Positions 18,801 to 27,512 are shown, numbered from the stretch's first letter. The stretch is DNA of 64,000 nt from Planctomycetota bacterium (GCA_024276655.1 JAJRWU010000094.1:1-64000), one strand, 5' to 3'. Program-made: numbers and translations. The notes: generated from the letters alone by a model not told the origin.

Positions 18801-19767
18801 CCGAAATGGCCAATTGATGCCCGCTGATAAAGGCGAAACCGACCGAACCGGTTTTTTGGTCGAGGGCGAGAAAATGATGTGCGCCGCCGCTGTAAAGTTG
18901 GCCATCGGCCAAGAGGGCCTTGGTTCCACCCACCACGCCGCCGGCCGTGCTGCGCCAGCTATAAGTGCGTTTGTAAACCTGCTCGCCCGTTTTTCGATCG
19001 AACACCGCCGGCATCGAACGGCCGGAAGGCACGAACAGCAGTTCGTCGTTGCAGAGCAGATAACCCTGCGGGGTGAGGTCGTTGCGGCCGGCGTCTTGCT
19101 CACTGAGGTGGTCGTTGCGCCAAATGAGTTTGCCGCTGGCGGCGTCGACCGCGCACAAGTACACGCGCTCATGCGGGAAGACGCCCGCGCCGAAATACGC
19201 CACGCCGTCGTCAATCAACACGCCGGTGCGAACCGGCCAACGCGAAATCATTTGGCCTCGCGCCAACAGCCTGTCTTCCTCAGGACCGACCCGCATCTTC
19301 CAAACCAATTTGCCATTCCCCGCTTGCACGCAATAAATGAAACCATCGTCGGAGCCGAAATACGCCTTGCCTTGCCAGATGGTGGGCGAAAGGCGAACGG
19401 GGCCGTTGGTGGGGAATGTCCAATGGGCGGCGCCCGTGTTGGCGTCTAGGCAATAGACGTTGTGGTCGACCGAGGAGCCGAAGAATACGCGTCCTTCGAC
19501 TACGGCGACTTGAAAGGCGTCGTCAAAATTCACGCGGCTTCGCATGAGCTTGCCTTCAATCGGCGCGACACGCGGCGCTTCCCACGCGGTTTGCGGCGCG
19601 GCGGGCGCGGCGTAGGTCCATTGCAGATGCAGCGGTGTGTTGAGTTTCGCGGCGTTGGCGCCCAGCCGGGCGTTGCTTTGCTGGTAGGTTGGCCAATCGG
19701 TGGCATAACCGGGCGCCGCAATGAGGCAGGCAACAACGGCAACGAGCAAACAGCGGGCGCGTCTCAT
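15850..19767 (-). CDS. Secreted PQQ-type beta-propeller protein with internal methyltransferase-like domain
   Basis: A 1305-residue exported protein (signal peptide MRRARCLLVAVVACLIAAPGYA). Residues about 23-490 form a propeller of PQQ/BamB-like blades, seen as repeated 'G.VYF...D.NTG...W' patterns (YCLDANTGAAHWTF, YCVQAGNGKLVWKM, DAASGKLIWRND). Residues about 500-615 look like a Rossmann methyltransferase: VYGAENGRLAYAL (motif I position), IIGLEKDPAKV, DRVTIL, NLIVSD. A second propeller follows (AYDAYNGTFLWEY, FDLKTGKRIWTH, LDAASGEKMWSK). The C-terminal about 80 residues form a beta domain. The ATG has AGGAG seven bases upstream. The protein is presumably periplasmic, so a working SAM-dependent domain there would be surprising; it may be a degenerate or structural module. 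Confidence 0.8.
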   Translation of the reverse strand: MRRARCLLVAVVACLIAAPGYATDWPTYQQSNARLGANAAKLNTPLHLQWTYAAPAAPQTAWEAPRVAPIEGKLMRSRVNFDDAFQVAVVEGRVFFGSSVDHNVYCLDANTGAAHWTFPTNGPVRLSPTIWQGKAYFGSDDGFIYCVQAGNGKLVWKMRVGPEEDRLLARGQMISRWPVRTGVLIDDGVAYFGAGVFPHERVYLCAVDAASGKLIWRNDHLSEQDAGRNDLTPQGYLLCNDELLFVPSGRSMPAVFDRKTGEQVYKRTYSWRSTAGGVVGGTKALLADGQLYSGGAHHFLALDQKTGSVGFAFISGHQLAISENMAFVTDGKRIAGLDRITHAKATAERQKRNLELYAVERNRSKLKPDEYREQVNALAKKIGQLSQVGEKWSTETTSDEAVIVLQGLVIAGGVNEVSAFDSNDGRKVWSAKVEGKARGLAAADGYLIVSTDAGRVYSFASAEQTPLAQQPKTLPLLSGTPYPQDELSAMYAQAAEEILQRSGQTKGFCLVYGAENGRLAYALAKRSSLKIIGLEKDPAKVAAARQALTAAGVYGDRVTILSYAGGETHLSNYFANLIVSDTQLLTGALPDAPHFMARHLKPCGGVVLWGAPEAAPGAGKLSSETLQGQLSGLGLGDQTLASRADGHWAQLTRGKLPGAGSWSHQYGDVANTNNSFDYRIKGGLGVLWYGDPGPSKIINRHEASTAPLSTNGRMFIQGLDSVMAYDAYNGTFLWEYKNPGALRTGVFNNEETSNLAASDHDLCIAVDDACTRLDAATGKVLAVYKTPKSRDDIPRAWGYVAYYDGLLIGTSTVRSELARSLRRRGRLVDSQTDAIFAFDLKTGKRIWTHRGANILHTTIAIDNDRVFYIDSSITKEERAALLRQDKTALRKLTGDAAKKAEEEMKKLDVRLAVAIDARSGNKLWSKAVDVTDCSRVGIGGGALTLMAHDGHVLICGANANGHYWRQFLTGQFSRRRLLVLDAASGEKMWSKDADYRHRPIIVENEIIAEPWGFDLHTGKQKTKPHPITGKEEPWQFVRPGHHCGAITGAPNMLFFRSYFTGYYDLYSDGGTKHFAGQRMGCWVNAVSGNGLLMVPEASAGCVCLFSIASTVVMEPKTVSDSWGIYSAQGLVTPVKRLLLNLGAPGDRRSDLGEMWLGYPRPNSRAGLDLPYDIQAKIAPGGGYYARSSVTSGIASDTPWVYASGLRGLTKCTIPLLDGKGPAAAYRVKLHFAALNEADGKAAFTIKLQGQEVEKDFQIVKEAGGLHTVVVRDYPIQVTRDLVIELIPNSGASLPVLSAIEAVREE

Positions 19768-19833
19768 AGGGCGGCTCCTGTGCGGTATGTGTGAGGAAGG
19801 ACGAAAGGCGGGAACAAGGCATTGGATTGGTAA

Positions 19834-19928
19834 TAGGACCGTTCGGAACGTTTAGCGCCGTCTCAGTGATTTGGCAAAGTCCATCCTTTGCTTATGCAAA
19901 TCAGGCAACTATTTCTCGAACCGTCCTT
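19834..19928 (-). repeat. J-family short repeat, copy 2
   Basis: About 95 bases with ends TAGGACCGTTCGGAACG and TATTTCTCGAACCGTCCTT, which mirror each other and match the ends of 3564-3666 in inverted orientation. The interior is unrelated. It sits upstream of the PQQ protein start at 19767 and may carry that promoter. Confidence 0.5.
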
Positions 19929-20001
19929 GGCCGATTCTAACCGCCTAGCAACAGAATTGCACGGCTTGGTCGGAAATTACGCGTTGGATTCCGGCGAAGT
20001 G

Positions 20002-23000
20002 TTACTCCTCGGAAATCCCCAATTCTTGAAATCGTTTTTTCAGGCGATCTAAACGCCAGAGGCGAACACCCGAATGGCCTCGGGAAAAAATGACCAACTT
20101 GGCGCCATCGGGCGAGAGGCGAAGCTGCGAGTTTTCCCCATCGAGAGGCAGGCGAACATACGGCCGGTAGCCTTCGCTCTGGCGGCGCCATATTTGAGCC
20201 GCTTGGTCGTTGGAGGCTGTAATCAGCGTGGCGCCATCGGAACTGAGTGCGAGCGAAGTAATTTCAAGCTCTTGTTCGGGCAGGTCGGCAATCGTTTCAC
20301 CATCGGGAACGGCTACTATTCGCATGGCGCCCATCGTGGTTCCCAACACAACGGACTTTTCATCGGCCGCCAACGCCAAGGCGGCAATTTCGCCGCCCGG
20401 TCCCTTGACGGTATTGTGATATTTTCCGTTTTTCAAGAACCGCAGATCGCCATCATCGCCGCCGGCGATGGTCCAGGTGTTTCCGGCCGCTAAGGAAGTG
20501 ATGGATTTCTGAGCGGTATCGGAAACGGCGCTCCTCCACGAGGCTTGTCGCTGCAACGCGGGGTAGGTCAAGCCGACCAGTTCCATTTCGTTGTTCACCA
20601 GCCACAAGCGGCTTCCGTCGGGAGAAAAAGCCAGCGGTCCTAACGGTTTTGAATCGGGGTGGATGTGGCTCTCGGGCGCGATGATCAGCCGATCGATCCA
20701 AATGATGGCGCCCTCTGGAACACCCTCGGCCGACTCGAAGGAAATTTGCAGGGCCGGCCAGTCTTTTCGATGGACGTTCGCAACCGGGAGCACATCGTAG
20801 GCGCCGCCGGAGGAAAGGTGTTGGGCCGCCACCGTATAATGATTCCCCTTGACTTCAAGATGCGTTTGCAACACGGGGCCCACCGGGCTGGGCGAGTCTA
20901 CTTTGAGAACGACATAGAGAAGCCAATCGTCGGGGGCGTCGGGAATGGCGATCTTCGATAGGTCGACATTGATGCGCCATTTTTTTTCAGCCTGCTCGAT
21001 ACGCAGCGCCTTGCCGTTGGAAGCGTTGGCGTCGTCGACGATGGCATGCTTGGCCTCCGGCGTGGCGACGGAAAGCAGGTCTTGCTGGACGTTCAGCGAA
21101 CTGACGCCGTGGGCGTCGGCCAAGCGGTCGGCGAGCAACCGGCCGTTTTGAACGGACGAAACCAACAGGCCCGCCCCGGCCACCGTGGAAACAAATTCGT
21201 TTTTATGGGGCGTTGCATGCAAGTAGTGAACTCCGGGTTCTTCCTCGACGCTGAGGCCGGCTACGGTTTGCTCGCTAAGCATTCGCCTGGATTCGATATC
21301 CCACTGATTGAGCCGCCGCAAGCGAAAGTGCTCGGTTTTCAAGTAGATTTGCTCGGTGGTGAGGCAAGTAATTCTGCGGCTGTCGGCGCTCCAGGCGACA
21401 TCTTGCAGTTGGCTGTCTTGTTGCGCCACGACAGCAACGCAATCCTCCACGCGCACACGGTAGAGTTGCACCTTCTCGTTCGTGCCGATCATTGCGAGCT
21501 GGCCGCCGGTCGGACTAAAAGTCGCTCTCAACTGATCACCATTGGCGACTAATATTTCTCCCAGCCAACGCTCGGTATGCGAGGAAAAAAAACTAACCTC
21601 TTCACTCCCCGACACGGCAAGCACGCTTCCGTGTGGCAAGAACGACATTTGATCGAGCCAGCCAATCCCGCCATCAGGCTTTCGTAGAGTTCCGATAGGT
21701 AAAAGAGTGCGGGCGCTCAGCAGCCCGAAGGCGCCGACTTCGATACGCGTGGCGAAATAATCTCCCGGCGGACTAAAACGCACGAAATCCGCCTCGCCGA
21801 CAGGCGCCGTTTGGGTTCGACTCAAGTCGGTAAGATCGTGAATCTTTAGGTGCGTCTCTCCCGACGAGACTGCAATACCTCGCGCGGCGGAAACATCGAA
21901 CGAAGAAATCGAGGAATGCAACGCCACAGCTTGGGCGTCGGAAAGAAACGCCCAGCGGCCTAGCGTCCCCGTTTTCGAGCGAGCCAAAACGGAGGCATCG
22001 TGCGGTCCAAAATAAAGTTCAAAAACCTCTTCGTCGTCAGCAAAGGCTTGGCAACTTCGCGGCGTGGGCGATTCCTCCCGCGTATCCCAAACCAACAGCC
22101 GCCCAAACCGGGCGCCCGCCGCCAGCCAGCGGCCATCGGAGCTAAACGCCAAACAACGAATACCATCATGGTAGGCATGTTTTTTATGCAAAAACAATTT
22201 GGCGACAGCCGAAAGGCTCAGATTGGAAAATGAATACTGCGCAGCCAATGCATGTGTTTGCGTGTCGTAAACCAAAACCTTGGGCGCCAAGCCATGTTTC
22301 AATTCGCCCGCCGCAAGCCAGCGCCCGTCGGGGCTGAAGGCGATGGCGGCGGTGTTGATATCGGCGGCAAGCACGGCTTCGGGAGTGAAATCGAATGAGG
22401 CCATGGCGCCCGCCGCCAAGCTGCGCAACTCTTCAGGATTTGAGAGGTCGGTTTCCAATCCGCTGGATTGTCGGACGTCGTCGAGCGCGGACTGTGTCCA
22501 ACCCCATTTCTTGCGCAGCGATTTCTCCTTCGCGCCGGCCACGAGTGAGGCGTATTGTGCGGTCGACTTAGCGCGTCGCTCCGCTTGCTCTGCTTTCTTC
22601 GCCGCCTTGGTGGCTATGTCCGACGCGCGGGCGAGCTCCTGAAAGTACGCGGTGTCCTTGGCGGCGTTTGCCAAGCGAGCGCGGTAGTTGAGGCCGGCGC
22701 CGAGCGAAATAAGCGTGAGAAGAATTGTGGCGAACAGCCCCGTTGCCAGTCGATTTCTGCGACACCAACGCAGTCCCCGATGAAGCGCGCCAATGCGCCG
22801 CGCCTGGATCGGTTCGTCGTTCAGGTAACGTTGTAGCTCCAAGGCAAATTCACCGGCGGAAGCGTAACGCCGCTCGGCATTCTTTTCCAGACATTTGAGG
22901 CAAATGGTTTCCAAATCTCGCGGCGTGGACGGGTTCAATGTTCGCGGCGCCACGGGTTCTTTTTCGATCACGAGCGTAATCGTTTCCAACACGCTGGCCG

Positions 23001-23886
23001 CTTGAAACGGGGGCCGCCCGGTAAGCAGGCAATAGAGCACGGCGCCGAGTGAATAAATATCGGCCGCGGGACCGATCTCGTTCATCTTTCCCGACGCCTG
23101 CTCCGGCGGCATGTAGCTCGGCGTGCCCATGATTTGGCCCGTGGCCGTGAGGTTGCTGTCGCCTTTGATATTCTTGGCCAGCCCAAAATCGGTAATGCGG
23201 GGTTGGCCCTCTTGGTCGAGCAAGATGTTCGCGGGTTTGAGGTCGCGATGAATGATGCCGTGGTCGTGTGCGTAGGCCATCGCCTCGCCAATAGTCTTCA
23301 TGAGTTGCGCCGCTTCGCGGGGAGGCAACGGTCCATTACGCACTTTGTCGCCCAGGCTTTGCCCCTCGACGAAGGCCATCGAAAAAAAATGGCGATCTTC
23401 CTGCTCACCCGCCTCATAGATGGGCACAATGTTAGGATGCTCCAGCGCCGCCGCCGCCTCGGCTTCACTATAAAATCGTGCAATTTCTTCTTTCGACGCC
23501 AACTGCCCCGAAAGAATCATTTTCAAGGCCACGACCCGATGCGGCGATTTTTGCCGCGCCTTGTAAACCACGCCCATGCCGCCCCGTGCAATTTCCTCCA
23601 ATAACTCGTACCCGGCGAAGGTTTTTTGTTTGGGGGCGGACGCCAGCGGGGTGTCTCGTTGCAGTTCCGGCCGGATTACCGTTTCCCGCGAGTGCAGATC
23701 TTCGGGAAGTTCGCCGGCAATAAACTCGCCCGTTTCTTCCCCCGCCGACATCGGAACATGATCGACCGTTTCCGAGTTCACTGCCGTGCTGAAGGTATGC
23801 CCGCAGGTCGTGCATGAAAGAGTAGCCGTTTGGCGTTCATCGGCAACGGTCTGCGGTTTTTGGCAGGACGGGCAAAAGACTTGCAT
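20002..23886 (-). CDS. Ser/Thr protein kinase with N-terminal zinc ribbon and WD40 propeller
   Basis: A single-span membrane kinase of 1294 residues. Residues 1-35 form a zinc ribbon (CPSC...CTTC). Residues about 88-350 are a Hanks-type kinase: glycine loop ARGGMGVVYKAR, Lys in VALKMIL, catalytic HRDLKPANILL near residue 208, DFGLAKN, then GTPSYMPPEQ. One membrane helix follows near residues 374-396 (LFATILLTLISLGAG). A charged coiled-coil-like stretch (ATKAAKKAEQAERRAK) leads into WD40-type blades such as FSPDGRWLAAG, FSSDGRWLAAG and LSSDGATLITAS. A jelly-roll-like insert (about 1000-1110) interrupts the blades. The kinase should be cytoplasmic and the propeller outside. The ATG at 23886 (MQVFCPSC) is preferred to the open frame from 23946. 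Substrates are unknown. Confidence 0.9.
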   Translation of the reverse strand: MQVFCPSCQKPQTVADERQTATLSCTTCGHTFSTAVNSETVDHVPMSAGEETGEFIAGELPEDLHSRETVIRPELQRDTPLASAPKQKTFAGYELLEEIARGGMGVVYKARQKSPHRVVALKMILSGQLASKEEIARFYSEAEAAAALEHPNIVPIYEAGEQEDRHFFSMAFVEGQSLGDKVRNGPLPPREAAQLMKTIGEAMAYAHDHGIIHRDLKPANILLDQEGQPRITDFGLAKNIKGDSNLTATGQIMGTPSYMPPEQASGKMNEIGPAADIYSLGAVLYCLLTGRPPFQAASVLETITLVIEKEPVAPRTLNPSTPRDLETICLKCLEKNAERRYASAGEFALELQRYLNDEPIQARRIGALHRGLRWCRRNRLATGLFATILLTLISLGAGLNYRARLANAAKDTAYFQELARASDIATKAAKKAEQAERRAKSTAQYASLVAGAKEKSLRKKWGWTQSALDDVRQSSGLETDLSNPEELRSLAAGAMASFDFTPEAVLAADINTAAIAFSPDGRWLAAGELKHGLAPKVLVYDTQTHALAAQYSFSNLSLSAVAKLFLHKKHAYHDGIRCLAFSSDGRWLAAGARFGRLLVWDTREESPTPRSCQAFADDEEVFELYFGPHDASVLARSKTGTLGRWAFLSDAQAVALHSSISSFDVSAARGIAVSSGETHLKIHDLTDLSRTQTAPVGEADFVRFSPPGDYFATRIEVGAFGLLSARTLLPIGTLRKPDGGIGWLDQMSFLPHGSVLAVSGSEEVSFFSSHTERWLGEILVANGDQLRATFSPTGGQLAMIGTNEKVQLYRVRVEDCVAVVAQQDSQLQDVAWSADSRRITCLTTEQIYLKTEHFRLRRLNQWDIESRRMLSEQTVAGLSVEEEPGVHYLHATPHKNEFVSTVAGAGLLVSSVQNGRLLADRLADAHGVSSLNVQQDLLSVATPEAKHAIVDDANASNGKALRIEQAEKKWRINVDLSKIAIPDAPDDWLLYVVLKVDSPSPVGPVLQTHLEVKGNHYTVAAQHLSSGGAYDVLPVANVHRKDWPALQISFESAEGVPEGAIIWIDRLIIAPESHIHPDSKPLGPLAFSPDGSRLWLVNNEMELVGLTYPALQRQASWRSAVSDTAQKSITSLAAGNTWTIAGGDDGDLRFLKNGKYHNTVKGPGGEIAALALAADEKSVVLGTTMGAMRIVAVPDGETIADLPEQELEITSLALSSDGATLITASNDQAAQIWRRQSEGYRPYVRLPLDGENSQLRLSPDGAKLVIFSRGHSGVRLWRLDRLKKRFQELGISEE

Positions 23887-24302
23887 ACCGCCATTGTGCA
23901 TTGCGTAAACATGCGGAGCAATGCCCTTTTTTAAGGCCGAAACCACGGAATAGGTTCTTGCCTGTTCCTAGTGGCCCGCAAAGCCTCCGGCTTACAGTGA
24001 GCTCCCATGACAAATTCACCGCCAAAAAGGGGGGCTCAAGCGTGCGGACCCCGATTTTTTGTTCCCGTTTTGGCCGTATTCCGTTATTATGTAAGTAGTT
24101 GGACTTCTCTATTGGCGGGGTCGGGCCGCTTTGGTGAGTACTTTGGCGGCGTTCGGGCGTTTTAATGGCATAGGCGGTCGGTTCAGGTGGCGGTCATCGC
24201 GCTGTGGCTATCGCGTAGGCAGTACCCGCAAAATCTTTTCTTCAGAGTCTTTTCCATAGCGACTTTTCCACAGAGTCTTTTCCACCGGGGGAGAATGGCG
24301 AA
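23887..24302. other. Divergent intergenic region between the kinase and the DUF1549 gene
   Basis: 416 bases without a gene. Near the right end there is a small direct repeat: AGAGTCTTTTCCA (from about 24245) recurs as AGAGTCTTTTCCACC (from about 24275), with a partial unit between. The interval must contain promoters for two divergent genes, but I see no pair of hexamers good enough to name. Confidence 0.4.
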
Positions 24303-26012
24303 ATGTTTGACGGCAGAGGTTTACGTTTCATAGGGCGCGCCGTGGCGGCGTTGCTGGTTGCCGGCTTCGTGTTATCGGGCGCCGGCGCATCGGCGGCATC
24401 GCCCAAGGGAAAGAAGCTCGCGCCAGCCGATGATTTTGGCTATCCGCAAGTTCGGCTGATCAACGAACGAATTCGCCTGGCTTGGAAAGACTACGGCATC
24501 AAGCCCTCCAAGCCGGCAACCGACGGCGAATGGTGTCGTCGTGTGCATCTGGATATTCTGGGTCGAATCCCGTCACAAAAAGAGCTGCTGGCCTATGTCG
24601 GGAGCACGGAGTCCGACAAGCGAGCCAAGCTGGTTGCCGACCTGCTTTTTTCAGAAAAGTACACCGAAGAATACGCCCGCAACATGACCACCATCTGGAC
24701 GAACGTCCTGATTGGCCGCAGCGGCGGAACGGAGCGCAACAGCCTCACCAGTCGTCCTGGTTTGCAGAAATACCTGCGAGATTCGTTTGCTCGCGAAAAA
24801 CCATACGATCGGATGGTCGAGGAGTTAATTTCCGCCACCGGCTCCAACACGCCCGGCGCCCCCAACTTCAACGGCGCGGTGAACTTTCTCACCATGAAGC
24901 TGGAAGATAACGGCGCCCAGGCGACCGCCAAGACGGCGCAAGTGTTCATGGGGCTGCAAGTGCAATGCACGCAGTGCCACAACCATCCGTTCAATGAATG
25001 GAAGCAGCGCAAGTTCTGGGAAATGAACGCCTTTTTCCGCCAGACCGCCGCGCTGCGGAGCTTCAACCCCGGCACGCGTGATATTACCGGCGTGCAGTTG
25101 ATCGACCAAGATTTCGCCGGTGAAGGCGGCAATCCTGAAGAGGCGGAGGTTTATTACGAACTGCGAAACGGCCTGTTGAAGGTTGCCTACCCGGTGTTCG
25201 TCGATGGCTCCTCCATTTCTCGCAGCGGTTTCTTGGAAGACGCCAATCGCCGCGGCGAACTGGCGAAAATGGTGGCTGGGTCGGAATACACTCAAAAGGC
25301 GATCGTCAATCGCACTTGGGCGCATTTCATGGGTTATGGATTCACCAAGCCGATCGACGACATGGGTCCGCACAATCCGGCAACGCACCCGGTTTTGGTG
25401 GAAGAGCTTGGCAAGGAGTTGCGCAAGCACAGTTATAACCTCAAGGAATTGATGCGCTGGATCGTGTTGAGCGAAGCGTATTCGCTTTCCAGCCGGACCA
25501 CGAGCGGCAACACCGCCGACGACCCGCTACTGGGGGAAACGCCGAAGTTCAGCCATTTTTACTTGCGGCAGATGCGCGCCGAAGAGCTTTATGAATCGCT
25601 GTTGGTGGCCACGCAGGCACAAAACGCGAGCGGTTCCTATGAGCAGCAGGAAGATACCAAACGCGAGTGGCTTCGCCAGTTTGTGATCGCCTTTGGCAAC
25701 GACGAAGGCATCGAGGCGACCACCTTCAACGGCACGATTCCCCAAGCCTTAATGATGTTCAACGGCGGTTTGGTCAAGCGAGCCGTCAGCACCGACAAAG
25801 GCGGATTCTTATGGAATATCGCCCATGGCGACTTAAGCAACACAAAAAAAATCAACTTCCTCTTCGAGTCGGCGCTTGCCCGGAAGCCCACAAAAAATGA
25901 AGTCGGGATCGCCAACAAACTGCTCGTCGCCCGCAAGGGCGATGCCACCGCGGCGCTGCAAGATCTGTGGTGGGCGGTGCTCAACAGCAATGAGTTTATC
26001 ATCAATCACTAA
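24303..26012 (+). CDS. DUF1549/DUF1553 protein (planctomycete cytochrome-associated family)
   Basis: A 569-residue exported protein. A hydrophobic N-terminal segment (VAALLVAGFVLSGAGASAAS) is a probable signal peptide. The DUF1549 part covers residues about 40-270 (WCRRVHLDILGRIPSQKELL; VQCTQCHNHPFNEW). The CTQCH motif is a CxxCH heme-attachment signature or a metal site. The DUF1553 part follows (YTQKAIVNRTWAHFMGYGFTKPIDDMGPHNPATHP; LKELMRWIVLSEAYSLSSR). This family is expanded in Planctomycetota and nearly always precedes a DUF1501 gene, as here (94 bases downstream); its biochemical role is not established. The ATG has GGGAG nine bases upstream. The stop codon lies inside a 13-base tandem repeat. 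Confidence 0.92.
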   Translation: MFDGRGLRFIGRAVAALLVAGFVLSGAGASAASPKGKKLAPADDFGYPQVRLINERIRLAWKDYGIKPSKPATDGEWCRRVHLDILGRIPSQKELLAYVGSTESDKRAKLVADLLFSEKYTEEYARNMTTIWTNVLIGRSGGTERNSLTSRPGLQKYLRDSFAREKPYDRMVEELISATGSNTPGAPNFNGAVNFLTMKLEDNGAQATAKTAQVFMGLQVQCTQCHNHPFNEWKQRKFWEMNAFFRQTAALRSFNPGTRDITGVQLIDQDFAGEGGNPEEAEVYYELRNGLLKVAYPVFVDGSSISRSGFLEDANRRGELAKMVAGSEYTQKAIVNRTWAHFMGYGFTKPIDDMGPHNPATHPVLVEELGKELRKHSYNLKELMRWIVLSEAYSLSSRTTSGNTADDPLLGETPKFSHFYLRQMRAEELYESLLVATQAQNASGSYEQQEDTKREWLRQFVIAFGNDEGIEATTFNGTIPQALMMFNGGLVKRAVSTDKGGFLWNIAHGDLSNTKKINFLFESALARKPTKNEVGIANKLLVARKGDATAALQDLWWAVLNSNEFIINH

Positions 26013-26045
26013 CGACAATCACTAACGACAAACACTAACGACAAA
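26007..26045 (+). repeat. Three-unit tandem repeat over a stop codon
   Basis: Three copies of a 13-base unit, CACTAACGACAAT/A, in direct series. The TAA of the first unit (26010-26012) is the stop codon of the DUF1549 gene; since 13 is not a multiple of three, the other copies put TAA in the other two frames. It lies in the 94-base gap before the DUF1501 gene. Confidence 0.8.
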
Positions 26046-26106
26046 CGCGCGACCCATAAACGACACACCGCGTTATGGCAACGCGATTCACTAAGGAGCC
26101 GAGTTA

Positions 26107-27372
26107 ATGAAAAATCCCACGGGCATGAGCCGCCGTCATTTCATGAAGCACATGGCGGGCGCCAGCGCCATGACGATTCCCGCTCTCACGCTGGGAAACG
26201 CGATTCGCGCCAACGCGCAAACGTTGAAGAAAAACAACAAATCGGCCATCATGCTCTGGATGAGCGGCGGCCCCTCCACCATGGATATCTGGGACCTTAA
26301 ACCCGGCGCCGTGACCGGCGGCCCCTTTAGCCCGATCAGCACCAGCGGAGATGTGCAAATCTGCGAGCATTTGCCCATGACGGCCAAGCAAATGCACAAC
26401 ATGGCCATCATTCGCTCCATGAGCACCCGCGAAGCCGACCACACCCGCGGGCGGTACTACATGCACACCGGCTATGTGCCCAACCCGAACGTGGAGCATC
26501 CTAGCTACGGTGCGGTTGTTTCGCACGAACTGATCGACCAACGCAAGGGTTCGCTGGAAATCCCGCCGTTCGTGGCTGTTGGCGGCGGCAGCGTGGGCCC
26601 CGGATTCTTGGGCATGGCGTGGGCCCCGTTCGCGGTCAATAGCAACGGCCGTGTTCGCAACCTGGATATGAAAATCGACGACAAACGCCTGATGCAGCGC
26701 ATGGCGACCTTGCGTTTGATCGAAGACGGTTTCATCAAGCAGAATCGAGGCCAAGCCGCGAAAGATCACGCCGAAATTCTGAACAAAACCTTGAACCTCA
26801 TGACCAGTGATCAGATGCAGGCCTTTAAGGTCGAGCAAGAACCAGAGCCGGTGCGCGAACGCTACGGCGCCACCAACTTCGGTCGCGGCTGCCTGATGGC
26901 GCGGCGGTTGGTCGAAGCCGGCGTGCCGTTCGTGGAAGTCGACCTGGGCGGTTGGGATATGCACACGGGCATTCACTCCACCTTGGCCGATACGAAACTG
27001 CCCGAACTCGATCGAGCCATGAGCGCACTCTACGAAGACCTCGAACAGCGGGGCCTCCTGCAAGACACCGCCATCATGTGGATGGGCGAATTCAGCCGCA
27101 CGCCGAACATCAACGGCAACGCCGGGCGCGACCACTGGGCGCGTGCTTGGAGCGTGACCGTGGGCGGCGCCGGCATGAACGGCGGTATCGCGATTGGCGC
27201 CACCAACGGCGACGGCACCCGAGTCGACACCCAGCCATATTCCTCGCAAGATGTCATGGCCAGCGTCTGCAAGTCGCTCGGCATATCGCTCGACACCACT
27301 TTCACCAGCCTCAGCGGCCGGCCGATGAAAATCGCCAATGGCGGCAAGGTGATCAAGGAACTGTTCGCCTAG
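26107..27372 (+). CDS. DUF1501 domain protein (Tat-exported)
   Basis: A 421-residue protein of the DUF1501 family, related to the alkaline-phosphatase/sulfatase superfamily. The N-terminus MSRRHFMKHMAGASAM carries a twin-arginine signal. The typical family segments are present: MLWMSGGPSTMDIWDLKPG near residue 50, THTR-like DHTRGRYYMHTGYVPNP, GCLMARRLVEAGVPFVEVDLGGWDMHTG and MWMGEFSRTPNINGNAGRDHW. The ATG has AAGGAG eight bases upstream. Gene order DUF1549 then DUF1501 indicates a functional pair in the periplasm or outer compartment; the substrate is unknown. A terminator hairpin follows at 27413. Confidence 0.92.
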   Translation: MKNPTGMSRRHFMKHMAGASAMTIPALTLGNAIRANAQTLKKNNKSAIMLWMSGGPSTMDIWDLKPGAVTGGPFSPISTSGDVQICEHLPMTAKQMHNMAIIRSMSTREADHTRGRYYMHTGYVPNPNVEHPSYGAVVSHELIDQRKGSLEIPPFVAVGGGSVGPGFLGMAWAPFAVNSNGRVRNLDMKIDDKRLMQRMATLRLIEDGFIKQNRGQAAKDHAEILNKTLNLMTSDQMQAFKVEQEPEPVRERYGATNFGRGCLMARRLVEAGVPFVEVDLGGWDMHTGIHSTLADTKLPELDRAMSALYEDLEQRGLLQDTAIMWMGEFSRTPNINGNAGRDHWARAWSVTVGGAGMNGGIAIGATNGDGTRVDTQPYSSQDVMASVCKSLGISLDTTFTSLSGRPMKIANGGKVIKELFA

Positions 27373-27380
27373 TCGCTCTC

Positions 27381-27410
27381 AGGCGAGCGGCAGATAACAA
27401 TTTACCCGAG
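27381..27410 (+). mobile_element. A-family MITE, left-end fragment
   Basis: Thirty bases, AGGCGAGCGGCAGATAACAA followed by TTTACCCGAG, that match the left end of the A family and then stop. The terminator hairpin begins three bases later. It looks like a remnant of a deleted element just after the DUF1501 stop codon. Confidence 0.6.
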
Positions 27411-27412
27411 TT

Positions 27413-27447
27413 AAAAGCCCGGCATTTTGAAAATGCCGGGCTTTTTT
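27413..27447 (+). terminator. Intrinsic terminator after the DUF1549/DUF1501 pair (B family)
   Basis: AAAAGCCCGGCATTTT / AAAATGCCGGGCTTTT with a one-base centre, followed by two more T residues. It lies 40 bases past the DUF1501 stop, on the coding strand, and fits a Rho-independent terminator well. Confidence 0.75.
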
Positions 27448-27512
27448 GAGTCGCAACGAAACATGTGACGGCCTTGGAAGGCCTGCGTGCTTTCGTTTCA
27501 AAATACGTTCTT

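Noticed and set aside
24540-24575. GGGTCGAATCCCG-like string resembling a tRNA T-arm
   Set aside because: It lies within the DUF1549 coding sequence and no acceptor stem or anticodon arm can be drawn around it.
26104-27249. Minus-strand open frame of 381 codons
   Set aside because: Exact shadow of the DUF1501 gene, His/Ala/Val-rich with no family pattern.
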